Below are positions 1-10,304 of a DNA stretch of 64,000 bases, one piece after another (position 1 is the first letter of the stretch; each line of letters starts with the position of its first letter). Below the pieces are notes generated by a model. It saw only the letters and a program-made list of their open reading frames with translations. It was not told where the DNA came from and did no database searches. A program made the position numbers and the translations under genes. Source of the stretch: Syngnathus acus (Eukaryota; Chordata; Actinopteri; Syngnathiformes; Syngnathidae); assembly GCF_901709675.1 (NCBI RefSeq), contig NC_051088.1:248001-312000 (forward strand), written 5' to 3'.

Positions 1-324
1 GCATCCTGCATTAAAAGACAAACCTTAACCACTTCGGGTGTCATTGTCTCCGATTACGCCTAGATGGGACCGGCTCGTTTCTGAGAAACAAGCTCAGTGC
101 TCCCACTAATTCAATGTAATGGTGAGTTTTATTTTAATGTCGTTTATACTTGTTTTTATGCCAGTCGTATCATTTTGTTTCATCGTATTCATATATTTAT
201 TATAAATGTATTATTTATTTATATAAATGTATTATTTAGTTATATAAATGTATTAAAGGCCGGTACGCGAAAATATTTCTGACACGTAACCGGTCCGTGG
301 CGCAAAAAAGGTTGGGGATCACTG
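1..324 (+). mobile_element. hAT (BED-type) non-autonomous element, right part
   Basis: From base 1 this follows the same sequence as 33872-34186, the distal part of the complete hAT copy at 33450-34186. It begins at the last codons of the BED-finger frame and ends in the terminal repeat GGTTGGGGATCACTG (310-324). The left part lies outside the window. Confidence 0.85.
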
Positions 325-592
325 CTCTAGATGGCACTGTTGTTTTTGATAAGGGGGTTTAAGTCACAGCAATCTTGAACAGAGAGTGCCATCTATGGGA
401 GTAAAAAATACACCTTCTGGTTCATGAAGCAAATTTGAAGCTTCATTATCCCATCAATACTGTTAAGTAATTAATAGGTGAATGATTAAGTAATAATGTG
501 TTAACAATTTCACATATAAGTCACTCCTGATTATAAGTCGGCACCCGGCCAAACTATGAAAACCACTGCAATTTATAGTCCGAAAAATACGG
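325..592. mobile_element. Right end of a CGGACTATAAGTCGC-family MITE, degraded
   Basis: The stretch 480-592 (AGTAATAATGTGTTAAC… to ATAGTCCGAAAAATACGG) resembles the right end of the MITE at 58600-58735. No left terminus is visible. A perfect 11-bp inverted repeat (TAGATGGCACT 328-338 and AGTGCCATCTA 385-395) lies at its left side. Confidence 0.55.
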
Positions 593-1214
593 TGATGGTG
601 ACATCACACTAGAGATTGTAAAAAAACAAACAAAAAAAACAGGATGCCTGTGTTACTCTAACAAGGGAAATTTGTCATCTCATAAGCAACCGTTTGGACG
701 CTACTGATGAAGATTATAACTTGAACTGCACTTTCGCTCTCCGATCGTTATTGGAGAAAGGCATATACATGGCAGAGAGATCTGGATAGCTATCGGATTT
801 CTCCTTCTCTGATCGTATCGGATAATGGCAGTTACCCGAATTTCTCAAGTGTCATGTAAACGCATTTACTTTTAAGTTTCAGTTTCACTCGCGACGCGCC
901 TAGTTGGAGGACTGTGGGCGCCGAGCGGAGTCAGCGGCTTCACGGCTTCACCTCCGCCCAGCTGACTGGAGGAATGAATAAATAAGTGAGCGAGGCACTC
1001 GACAGCCCGGCCGATGTCCCGCCCTCCAGAGCCATATACCTCACCGTGATTGGTTCATTCAGCTCCGCACACCACAAGTGTCATTTATATCAATCTTGAT
1101 GGCCGCACTAACATTAATCTTTTATATTAAGACGGGGGCTGCAAATTATCATCCCGGGGGCCGCAGTTGCCCCGCGGGATGAGAGTTTGAGACCCCTGAC
1201 CTACAGTGTCTTAA
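593..1214. other. Repeat-derived sequence with a hAT right terminus
   Basis: No gene is recognised. The end at 1126-1198 (GGGGGCTGCAAATTATC … GAGTTTGAGACCCCTG) has the look of a hAT terminus, and a related decayed copy appears at 41280-41340. The left terminus was not found. Confidence 0.45.
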
Positions 1215-2425
1215 GAGAAAATTAAAGACCAACGAACAATAGTATGATCAGTAAAAATCATTCATGGAGAAAGCATTTTATGTGATTGATGGGTTTATCG
1301 GTGTACATCTGTTGATGAAGCCCAGAAACTGATCGCTGAAGCTCAAGAGTTGTGCAAAAAAGGAGGCTTGCGCCTTCATGAGTTCAACTCAAATATGGAA
1401 GAAGCACTCTCTTGCTTAGACCCTTCCGAAAGAACAGCAAACATTGAGCCTTTAGGGTTTGATCTAACGCCACAAGAACGGGCTCTTGGCATTCAATGGT
1501 CTATAAAAGATGACACATTCATCTTTAACATCAGCTTGAAAGATCAACCGTCGTGGTTTGTCAGTCATTGCTTCTCTTTACATTCTACTTGGATTCAACG
1601 CTCCATTCAGCCGAAGTGGAAAGAACTTTGTCACAGAGGCATCGGCTGGGACGATCAACTCCCAGAGGACATAAAACCACGGTGGGAGGAATGGATGAAT
1701 TGTCTTCTCAAGTTGAAAGAGGTTTCAATCCCAAGATGTTACCATCCACATGACTTTCACAACATAGTCAGAGCAAAGTTGCATCATTTTTCAGACGCGA
1801 GCTGCACAGGGTGCTTGTTCTTACCTCAGGTACCAAACCAACAAGGATGAAGTCCTTTGCAGTCCCGTCACGGCAAAAGCAAGGGTTACTTGTAACAAGT
1901 ATGCCGAGACGGGAACTTGCTGCAGCGGTGATCTCTGCAAAGGTCAGTGTGATGTTAAAACATGAACTTGACGTGAAAATAAACCAATACTTTTTCTGGA
2001 CCGACTCACAAGTTGTACTTGGATACATCAACAATGATGCTCGCAGGTTCCACAGTTGCATGATGTGGACACTTCAGAAAACCCAGCTGATCATGCATCT
2101 CGAGGTCTTCGTGCTTCAGACATTCACTAAACCAAATGGCTACGAGGTCTGGAGTTTCTTTGGGAGCGTGAATGACAAATAAAATCCAATACTTCAACAG
2201 AATTACTCGTATGGGATCTTGAAGTCAAGACAATTCAAGTACTTGCAACTGAAACTAAAAACTGAGATGAAATCCACTAAGTCAGTTCTCTTTGAGGACA
2301 AGACTTGTAAAAGTAGTAGCAAGAATCAAAAGACGGGGGTCCAAATAAACCCCACGCAGTGAACATGTGACTGTAGAGGAGCTAGAGAAGGCTGCTGAGG
2401 CAGTGATTAAGATTGTATGGTATAT
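1215..2425 (+). pseudogene. BEL/Pao retrotransposon pol relic (RT to RNase H)
   Basis: Frames in succession show BEL/Pao Pol. The RT active-site region reads YVIDG at 1279-1293, where an aspartate pair is expected. 1350-1800 reads CKKGGLRLHEFNSN … LGIQWSIKDDTF … LHHFSDAS. A frameshift near 1800 leads to an RNase H-like part with FWTDSQVVLGYINNDARRF at about 1998-2049. The distal piece TVEELEKAAEAVIKIV lies at 2370-2415. Several frameshifts and a lost middle section (QPSWFVSHCF replaces an expected longer stretch) show that it is dead. BEL/Pao elements are LTR retrotransposons; no LTR of this copy was identified. Confidence 0.85.
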
Positions 2426-3439
2426 AGACGCTTTTCGTCACTGGTCAGTCCACGCTTTTTTGTCTGCTTTGACACACGCACGCCTGCCACCTGGTTCCCG
2501 TTTGCCTTATCCGCTGTGTAGCGGTACGCCTGGCTGGTTGCTCTGCTGCGTTCTCGCCTCTCTTTTCCCCTTTTCCTCTCGCATCAGTCCCAATGACCCC
2601 AATTGTCTGTGGCAGAGTCCCAACTGGCAGCAACAACAAAAAACGTCCAACTCCAAAGCGCGTGCCGCGGCACATGGAGTCCGAACCGCGCTCGGCGGAA
2701 TCTCGGGAACAGAACCGTGCTCGATGGAAACCCGGGAACGGAACCGCGCTCGACGGAAACTCGGGAACGGAACCGTGCTCGACGGAAACTCGGAAGTGAA
2801 CGCCGTGTGCAGCGGCAAGAGTCAGAGCCGCACACACAGCGGCATACGGAGAGCCAGAGCCGCACGCAGCAGCAGGAGTCAGATGCGTGTTGCAGCAGTG
2901 GGAGCGGGGTCAGGAATGATAGCGGGTCCAGCGCTGCTGGCGCGAGGTCCGGCGACGCCGCGGGTCCGGCGACGCTGGGGTGAGGCCCGATGGTGGCCGC
3001 GAGTCTGATGGCGCTGGGACAATCTCCGACGGCAGCCACGGGTCCGGCATCGCTGGGCCAATGTCCAACTGTGGCCACCGGTTCGGCGACTCTGTGGTGG
3101 GTCCCGATGGCGCACGTGGGTCCAGCGTCGCGGATACGTAAGTTGGTGGCGGAGGTTGGTCCAGGCGCTGGTCGCTGAAGTGGTCGGATTGTTCTGTCAC
3201 GGACGGAATGGAGCCAGGGTGACCAAATGCAGTTTGGACCAGGGTTTATTGAGGGAAAAGGGAGTTGGAAGGGAAGATGAGGGGAAAAAACGAATAGGAA
3301 CCGGCAAACTAACAGAAACAGACCGAGATTAACTGACACAAAGAAGAAGAAGAAAGAGACAAGACTAGCCAGGACAGAAAGACGAGAGACATGAACAGAA
3401 CAGACTAGAGACGAAAACAATCCTCAAAACTCAAATATT
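2426..3439. other. Unassigned GC-rich repeat region with minisatellites
   Basis: Open frames occur in several phases because the DNA is GC-rich and repetitive; none resembles a known protein. It holds the 29-bp minisatellite listed separately, a degenerate repeat of about 30-36 bp around GGTCCGGCGACG (2900-3160), and a purine-rich stretch (3240-3420). It may be non-coding sequence of a retroelement. Confidence 0.5.
2683..2797. repeat. 29-bp minisatellite, four copies
   Basis: Copies start at 2683, 2712, 2741 and 2770, each beginning GAACCGYGCTCGRYGGAA. The unit is not a multiple of three, so the open frames through it cycle through three phases. Confidence 0.9.
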
Positions 3440-3467
3440 TATCTACATTCTATCATACTGTCTAACC

Positions 3468-4479
3468 CAGACATGGGCAAACTACGGCCCGCGGGCCACA
3501 TCCGGCCCGCCAAACCTGAATAAATTGTCTTATTCATTTTTTTTGGGGTCATTTTCCCTGCAATTACAATGTTTCCCCAGTAGATGGGGAAGCGCCCGCC
3601 CGCGCATTTACTCCCGGGAGCCGTGTCAGAAAGCTCGGTGCACACTCACAAGTGCGTGTGCGTACTCAGTAGTACGTAGTAATTTCATCTATCAGTGCCG
3701 AATTTCGAGTGTAGGTTGTGACGTCAATATTCTCGTAATTCGCGAGCTGAGTTTTCAGATACAGTTTTACGCTAATGCCACCCACAAACCTTCCCCTGGA
3801 ATCCTTCCATTAAAATGAGTGGCCCGAAGAAAAGAAAGGTGGACACTGAGTGCCGAATGTTAAAAAAGAGTGGACAATTTGGCTCGACCTACGTGTGTGA
3901 GAAGACGTTCAGCCACATGAACGTCAACAAAGCCCGTCACAGATCTAGGTTAACGGACCGACACCTCGGCTCTATCCTAAGAATTACCACAACAAATTTT
4001 ACTCCAGACTATGATGCACTAGCAAAAAAGGGAAACCAACAATACTATTGATTTCTTTATTACTTTATTTAGATGTATTCTTTCACTGATTCTTCAAGAT
4101 GATGTATTTGGTCAGAATGTTTGCCGTTGGATGTGATTTCGCCTCATTAGATAAACATATTTCCTAAATCTGACCTGCAGGCGCTGAAGTGATGGAAAAT
4201 GTTATTCATCATAACAGTGTCGTATTTAATAAGAATCACTGATAGTAGTTTTTTGGTGAAATATTTTTTCAATGCTGTTAATAAATGCATTTGTTTTCAA
4301 AAAGCTTTTTTTCGAATAGCCATCTACCTACTAAAGGCCAAAACCTTTTATGCAATGACCTTTACATGTCATTTATATTACTTCACACAAACACTACATC
4401 CATCTGCTCCTGGTTCGGCCCCCTGGTCAAAATTTAGAACCCAATTCGGCCCGCAAGTCCAAAGGTTTGCCCACCCCTG
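3468..4479 (+). mobile_element. hAT family A, un-nested 1-kb copy with 8-bp TSD
   Basis: The ends are CAGACATGGGCAAAC (3468) and GTTTGCCCACCCCTG (to 4479). A perfect 8-bp target duplication GTCTAACC lies at 3460-3467 and 4480-4487, the hAT hallmark. It contains the short frame at 3815-4051. The same subfamily recurs at 46368-60519 with insertions, and this copy supplies the empty sites for them. It sits inside the coding end of a LINE. Confidence 0.95.
3815..4051 (+). CDS. Internally deleted hAT transposase frame (78 codons)
   Basis: The frame starts MSGPKKRKVDTECR, contains a PKKRKV basic nuclear-localisation-like motif, and then jumps to the C-terminal end of a BED/GTF2IRD2-type hAT transposase (YVCEKTFSHMNVNKARHRSR … LTDRHLGSILR). 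The catalytic core is absent. The N- and C-terminal parts are fused in frame through KKSGQFGSTY. The same deletion junction is present in the copy at 59849, where one additional A breaks the frame, so the deletion pre-dates the spread of the subfamily. A peptide with an NLS and a dimerisation-region remnant could in principle interfere with transposase, but nothing shows it is made. Confidence 0.6.
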   Translation: MSGPKKRKVDTECRMLKKSGQFGSTYVCEKTFSHMNVNKARHRSRLTDRHLGSILRITTTNFTPDYDALAKKGNQQYY

Positions 4480-4487
4480 GTCTAACC

Positions 4488-5097
4488 TATCATACTGTCT
4501 TCCCATTTGGTCTCTCACCACAAAAGAAACTCTGGATCCTATAGCCAGACTATACAATAGAGCATACAAAATACATGGCAGACTATCAATCTGGACCCAT
4601 CACTGCATGTCACTTGCACGCTCCAATGCACTAACCTTCCAGAATTACACAATTATCATGGCAATAAAACTCTTCTATCAACTACACACAAATTCTCTCC
4701 CACCTATAGTTAATTCACTCATCCCAGGCCGTAATGAAAGACAGGCCCGCATCACCCGCTCAGTTACACAGGACCTCATCCGAACCCCAGCATACCGAAA
4801 CAATTTTGGTCTTAACTCATTTATCCGCACATCTATTTTGATCTGGAATAAGATACCCCTTCAAATCAGATCAGCCACCTCTATTATGCAATTTAAACGG
4901 CTATACACATATTTTTTAATAACAAACCAAACTTGCACCCATTAACAATAAGATATATATATATATATTGTATATATTGTATTGAAATGTATGTAATGTT
5001 ATAGGAACCTGCTGTAAAACAGTTCTTGAACTGAGTCAGGCCAGTCCATGAAACTTTGATGTTACATGTCGACCTTTCCTTTAAATAAACTAAACTA
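4488..5097 (+). pseudogene. LINE reverse transcriptase C-terminal part and 3' end
   Basis: 4488-4942 reads YCLPIWSLTTKETLDPIARL through LIPGRNERQARITRSVTQ to FKRLYTYF, the region after the RT fingers and palm in Jockey/CR1-type LINEs. The upstream flank (from about 3440) belongs to the same insertion and is separated by the hAT at 3468-4479. The 3' end is A/T-rich (AATAAACTAAACTAAAA). It is strongly 5'-truncated. The clade was not resolved. Confidence 0.7.
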
Positions 5098-5280
5098 AAA
5101 TCCGACCGGGAAGTGAGAGGCAGACAGGACTTAAATACAAGACAGGTAGCGAGAGGCAGGTGACTGTGATTACACATTGATTGTGAGTAGACACAGGAGG
5201 GGAGGGGCGAGCACTCAGAGACGCGGACAGAAACCATGACAACATATAGACACAAGGAACTGACCGGGAATGAGTCGTGA

Positions 5281-6320
5281 CACACGTGTTTTGGACCTGG
5301 AGAAGGCGTTCGATCGTGTCCCTCGGGAGTTTTGTGGGGGGTGCTTTGGGAGTACATGGTGCTCTGATAAGGACGGTTCACCAGTCATCAATGTCAGAGT
5401 TTGGTGTTCATTTCCGGCAGTAAGTCAGATTCGTTTCCAGTGAGGGTCGGACTTAGGCTACCTTTTGTCACTGATTTTGTTCATTACGTTTATGGACAAA
5501 ATTTCCAGGCACAGCCGAGGCGTTGAGGGTGTCCAATCTGGTGACTTCAGCATCGGATCACTGCTTTTTGCAGATGATGTGGTGCTGTTGGCTTCTTCAA
5601 CCCAAGTGGAGGGGTTCGCAGCCGAGTGTGAAGCGGTCGGGATGAAAATCAGCACCTCCAAATCTGAGACCATGGTTGTCAGTCGAAAAAGGGTGGAATG
5701 GCCTCTCGAGGTCGGGGATGAAAGTCTGCCCCAAGTGGAGGAGTTTAAGTGTCTTGGGGTCTTGTTCATGAACATTAGCGAGGGCAGGATGGAGTGTGAG
5801 ATCGAAAGGCGGATCGGTGGAGGGTCTGCTGTAATGCGACTCTGTACCAATCCGTTATGGTTAAGACGCAGCTGAGCCGAAAGGCGAAGCTCTCGATTTG
5901 CCGGTTGATCTACGCTCCTACCCTCACCTATGGTCACGAGCTATGGGTCATGACCGAAAGAACAAGAGCCCGGATACAAGCGGCCGAAATTATTTTTGTC
6001 CGCAGGGTAGCCGGGCTCTCCCTAAGAGACAGGGTGAGAAGCTTGGTCATCCGTGAGGGACTCGAAGTCGAGCTGCTGCTCCTCTACGTTGAGAGGAGCC
6101 AGATGAGGTGGCTCGGGCATCTCATCCGGATGCCTCCTGGATGGTGTTCCGGGCATTTCCAACCAGCAGGAGACCCCAGGGACGACCCAGGGCGTGCTGG
6201 AGAGTCTATGTCTCTCAGCTGGCCTGGGAATGCCTTGGGATCCCCCGGGTTGGCTGGGGAGAGGGACGTCCCTCCTAAAGCTGCTGCCCCCGCAACCCAA
6301 CCCCGGATAAGCGACAGAAG
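5281..6320 (+). pseudogene. LINE reverse transcriptase relic ending in (GGAT)n
   Basis: DLEKAFDRVPREF near 5299 is the first RT palm motif. LLFADDVVLLASS at about 5561-5599 is the catalytic FADD box. 5857-6180 continues LSRKAKLSICRLIYAPTLTY … MRWLGHLIRMPPG. At least two frameshifts and missing segments break it. The element is 5'-truncated and its 3' end runs into GGAT repeats, as in RTE-like fish LINEs; the clade assignment is tentative. Confidence 0.8.
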
Positions 6321-6364
6321 ATGGATGGATGGATGGATGGATGGATGGATGGATGGATGGATGG
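6321..6364. repeat. (GGAT)n microsatellite, LINE tail
   Basis: Eleven uninterrupted GGAT units form the 3' tail of the LINE relic. Confidence 0.95.
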
Positions 6365-6764
6365 AAGAATTAGCGGGCTAATGATCATGAATAAGTTCTT
6401 ATGATTGTCATTAATTAATATGGCATGGTGATGAGAGGCAGAGGCCAGCATGTGTGTATGTATGGAATGATGGATGTATGGATAGATGGATGGGTGGGTG
6501 GATGGATGGATATGTATATGCATACATTTATGCGTGTGAGTAGATAAGTATGTATACATGTAAGTGTATATGTACATATATGCATGTATATGAATGTATA
6601 ATGTATACATTTTTTTTGACAAAGGGGTGAGTACTAATAAGCTATGCTTCCTCACACGCCTTTCCGAGTATGTTATTTTTTCTGTTTTATTTTACTTCCT
6701 CAATTTCATTTTCAAATGGTTTTGTGCAAGGACTTTGTCTGAAAACAAACAGGAAGCTTGTTAT
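6365..6764. other. Degenerate ATGG and TATG simple sequence, no gene
   Basis: 6440-6610 is decayed ATGG, TGGG and TATG repeat. The rest is AT-rich sequence without recognisable coding. Confidence 0.7.
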
Positions 6765-6766
6765 TA

Positions 6767-6855
6767 CCGTTTTTTTTCATGTATAATGCGCAAAATTTAA
6801 CTAATTTATTGTCCTAAAATCTGGGGTGCGCATTATACATGGGTACAATTTAAAA

Positions 6856-6891
<36 letters not shown>

Positions 6892-7718
6892 TGAAGAAAA
6901 TCATGGTACAACAATTTTTGAAGAAAATCTTGTCACGGATGGTTCTTTACAACGTCACTTTCCTCTCTTTTCATTTTAACCTAACTGATCGCGGTGGTGC
7001 CTTTCTGGGCAGTCGGAGAAATCAACGCCAACAAAAAAATACATCCAGCCTAGTTAAGAAATCACCAGAAAGATCACCATGACAATTGTGAATAATAAAT
7101 AAATAATTATTATATATATTATATATATTATTATTATAATAATAAATAATTGTGATAAATAACTGGAACATCACTCAAATATTGGTGATCCCGTTGAGAG
7201 TCTCACATATTTCTTCGCTATCGAGTTTGCTACTGCATGCGCAGTGATACTGACCGGCAGAATAACATCCGGTTGTTCCCAAAGATGATCTTTTTTCTGA
7301 AATAATTTTATGTTTACGGACTTAAGTAACCCGGCCGGGTCATACCAAAGACTATAAAAATGGGACCCATTGCCTCCCTGCTTGGCACTCAGCATTAAGG
7401 GTTGGAATTGGGGGGTTAGATCACCAAATGATTCCCGAGCGCGGCGCCGCTGCTGCTCACTGCTCCCCTCTCCCCCAGGGGATGGATCAAAATCACACGG
7501 GGATGGGTCAAATGCAGAGGACAAATTTCACCACACCCAGACGCGTGTGTGACGATCATTGGGACTTTAAAAAAATAAATAAATAAAATAAATAAATAAA
7601 AAAAAAAGTCAAAATTTGGGTGCGTATTATACATGGGTACAGGCTTTTTCCAGCATCGACATGCCATTTTTAGGGTGCGTATTATACATGGGGGCGCATT
7701 ATACATGGAAAAAAACTG
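6767..7718. mobile_element. MITE with CATGTATAATGCGC terminal repeats, TA-flanked
   Basis: The left end CCGTTTTTTTTCATGTATAA and the right end (complement CAGTTTTTTTCCATGTATAA) form long inverted repeats bordered by TA on both sides (6765-6766, 7719-7720). The GCGCATTATACATGG motif is repeated internally near both ends. It encloses an A/T tract and a 5'-truncated SINE. TA duplication suggests mobilisation by a Tc1/mariner-type transposase. Confidence 0.8.
7330..7565 (+). mobile_element. tRNA-derived SINE, 5'-truncated copy
   Basis: It starts at CCGGCCGGGTCATACC, so the promoter head is missing, and continues through the body shared with 62967-63287 to ATCATTGGGACTTTAA. Its tail has been replaced by an (AAAT)n stretch. 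Confidence 0.85.
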
Positions 7719-7720
7719 TA

Positions 7721-8112
7721 TTTGTAATATTAGAATATTTGGAATAAACAAACAAACAAACAAACAAAGTACTCGAACCAAGCGATTGGACAGCGAAACT
7801 AATGGAGAGACAGGTCAGCCCGACAGTAATAGTTCTTTTTGTAATTGTCACTTTTTAAATCAAGAAACTGCCTCAGATCACTTCACTCATGTCAAGTAGG
7901 TAAATCAACACTTTTATTCGGGCTATTTGTGTTTTGCTGGTAGTGTTGAAGGAATGTATAGCAAAACTAGCAATTTACATAAAGTATCTCAACAACTAAG
8001 GATTCAGTCTGGTCAGTCTGCATGTGTAATAAAATTGTTACAACACATTTCCAGTAATGTTACTGTTGTGATGAGAGCCAACCCACTCTATTTGGGCACA
8101 TCCAAAATTCTA
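7721..8112. other. Intron or flank sequence, nothing recognised
   Basis: Contains a short (AAAC)n run at 7748-7768. No open frame resembles a known protein. Confidence 0.6.
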
Positions 8113-8209
8113 TTGAAGCTAGGGCTGCTCGATTATGGGTAAAAATCATAATCGCGATTATTCTGTTCAATATTGAAATCACGATTATTTACATAATTAT
8201 GTTTTTGGA

Positions 8210-8562
8210 GGGCGGCTCGGTGTCGCACTGGTTAGCACCTCCGCCTCACAATTAGAATGGTGCTGGTTTGATTCCACCTCCGACCCTCCCTGTATGGAGT
8301 TTGCATGTTCTCCCCGTGCCCGCGTGGGTTTTCTCCAGGCACTCTGGTTTCCTCCCACATCCCAAAAACATGCTTGGTAGGCACTCCAAATTGCCCCTAG
8401 GTGTGAGTACGAGTGCGGATGGTTTTTCGTCTCTGTGTACCCTGCGATCGGCTGACAACCGGTTCAGGGTGTCCCCCGCCTACTGCCCGATGACTGCTGG
8501 GATAGGCTCCAGCACACCCGCGACCCCCGTGGGGACAAGCGGTATAGAAAATGGATGGATGG
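8210..8562 (+). mobile_element. tRNA-derived SINE with L2-like tail (ATGG)n
   Basis: The head reads GGCTCGGTGTCGCACTGGTT with A-box and B-box-like sequences (B-box GGTTTGATTCC). The body and tail (TAGGCTCCAGCACACCCGCG … ATGGATGG) are the fish L2-type tail. An 11-bp target duplication ATGTTTTTGGA lies at 8199-8209 and 8563-8573. It is related to the copy at 19046-19420. Confidence 0.92.
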
Positions 8563-9059
8563 ATGTTTTTGGAATTGGAAAGGCATTTATTGAACATTTT
8601 TGGATCAATAGTTATTGAACATGTTTTAAAAAAACACTCTCCTGTTAACATTGTTAGGAAAGTTCATTTTCTACACAAACGAGTTCAAAGTTGAATTCAC
8701 ACATTTTAAAATGAACTTGTCAGTTCATAGTTCATAATTGAAATTTTTTAAACTAAGTTTATAGTTCTAAAAGTGAAAAGTTTATAGTTCTTTTTTTACC
8801 ACAATCAAAAAAAATAAAAATAGGGCGACTGGGGGGTGCTCGTCACGCGAAAGTTTTCATCGAATGGAGCGTCTGTCATCGCGGGTGGCTGACCGGGGAC
8901 GGTGGATGGGGCTCGGACATGGCTTTTACGCACGCCCGGTCCTATTCTATGGAGCTCTCTTCCACCTCCGTGGCTGGAAGTGCCACCTCCGGGGATTGAA
9001 GTACACGCCGCCACACGCCTGGAAGTCGACGCCGGTGCTTCGGGCCGTGTGGCGGTTAA

Positions 9060-9798
9060 CTATTTATGTTATAGTTATTTGAAATATTTTATTTCGTGGA
9101 GCAACTTCTATATGTTTTTATTGTTACAGTTCAGTAGTTGTTGGCTCGTTGAACTCTTGTTTTGTTAAATAAAGAGCCGTTTACCAAACCCACGTCTTTC
9201 CTTGTACTTTGTTAACGCTACAATATAGTTATATACTAGATCTGTGGAATAACGACAAGGCTGACGTCAGGGCGCCCGCGCGGCGTTTTTGACAAAGGAC
9301 GAAGAATTTGATCGATGGATTTAATGATTTGGAGTGACACAGATGGTTTGATAATATTATTGCTTATATAGTAGTTATTTGATATATAATTTATATATCG
9401 TTATATGGGCCTGTGGAATATTTTGAAGTGCAAGCGCCGTCAGCGGCGCGCACCCATTGTTGACATAAAGGACGATCGATGGATCTAATGAATTGGAGTG
9501 ACACAGATGGTTTTATAAACATGTTATTTATGTAATAGTTTTTTGAATAACTCTGAATGTTACGTCAGGCCCGTTCTCAGCTCTTCGTTTGTGTTTATGT
9601 CACGTTAGCATACCTATCGTTTAGCCTGTTGTTGCTCGTTCATGTCTGTTCTTGGTGTTGGATTTTGTCTAATAAATGTCCCCCAAAATGCGACTTATAC
9701 TCCGGAGCGACTTATATATGTTTTTTTTTCACGTTGTTGTGCATTTTATGGCTAATGCGACTTATATTCCGGAGCGACTTTTAGTCCGAAAAATACGG
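9060..9798. mobile_element. CGGACTATAAGTCGC-family MITE, right portion
   Basis: It contains two diverged copies of the ~180-bp core repeat found at 46681-48440 (for example CGATGGATTTAATGATTTGG, 9312-9331) and ends GTCCGAAAAATACGG/TA at 9798. The segment AATAAAGAGCCGTTTACCAA (from 9168) recurs inverted at 48451-48482. The left end is not visible and the start given is approximate. Confidence 0.65.
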
Positions 9799-10182
9799 TA
9801 CAACAATGCCTGTTAAATATGGCCTGGATCTCCACTCCCCACACACGTGTGGGCACCGCGGTTGAGTTGCACATGCACGTCTCAGAACGGAAACACCAAA
9901 TAATCGTTTGTCTTCGATTATATGAATTTTGAGATTGTCTGGAGCCAAAATCGTGATTATGATTAAATTTGATTAATTGAGCAGCTCTAGTTGAAGCTCC
10001 TCTTTGCTGTTGTTTGACTGTAGTCTCAATAAGTGAACATCAAGGGATAAGAGACATATTGACACATAGAGTGCCGGTCTAAGGTCTACAGAACAATTGG
10101 TAAACCCAAAATAACCTGTCTTTATTCACACTATCTTGGTTTCGGCATGCTGCCACGTGCTAACATTATTTCGTCTGTTCAG

Positions 10183-10304
10183 ACTGCCTGTTCAAGGTAT
10201 GTCCGATGAGTCGCTACTCAGCACAGAAGCAGTTCTGGAAGGCCAAACAGGCCAAACATGAGAAGGACAAGATTGGCGACGTGGTTTTGCTGCAAAAACT
10301 TCAG
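10183..10304 (+). CDS. itpr3: itpr3 coding exon A (IP3 receptor suppressor domain)
   Basis: The exon reads AC plus 40 codons, beginning [20 protein letters not shown] and ending VVLLQKLQ. The leading AC completes an Asp codon begun in the previous exon, which is not in this window. The acceptor is TTCAG/AC with a plausible branch site (TGCTAAC, 10158-10164) 20 bases upstream; the donor is CAG/GTAACT. IP3 receptors are tetrameric calcium-release channels of the ER; this segment belongs to the N-terminal beta-trefoil suppressor domain, about residues 55-95. The [20 protein letters not shown] stretch fits receptor type 3 rather than types 1 or 2, which differ here. The two cysteines of CLFKVC match the conserved pair at positions 56 and 61 of the type 1 receptor. 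Family assignment is near certain; the paralogue call is by remembered similarity. Confidence 0.95.

Larger units (their letters stand above)
8121..9990. mobile_element. hAT-type element with 8-bp TSD, carrying a SINE and a MITE
   Basis: The ends are AGGGCTGCTCGATTATGG and the inverse of CTAGAGCTGCTCAATTAATC. The direct repeat TTGAAGCT occurs at 8113-8120 and 9991-9998, an 8-bp target duplication typical of hAT. No transposase frame remains. A SINE (8210-8562) and the right end of a MITE (to 9798) sit inside. Confidence 0.9.

Noticed and set aside
2367-3008. Long overlapping open frames on both strands rich in Arg, Glu and Pro
   Set aside because: They arise from the GC-rich 29-bp and ~33-bp repeats, where stop codons are rare in all frames; no homology is recognised.
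6275-6655. Open frame rich in His, Ile and Tyr on the - strand
   Set aside because: Produced by ATGG-type simple repeats.
7927-8142. Possible BED-finger or hAT-like frame
   Set aside because: Lacks Cys/His spacing and runs into the start of the hAT element; chance frame.
8210-8300. tRNA gene
   Set aside because: A-box and B-box are present, but the sequence is a SINE head with a long non-tRNA body and target duplications.
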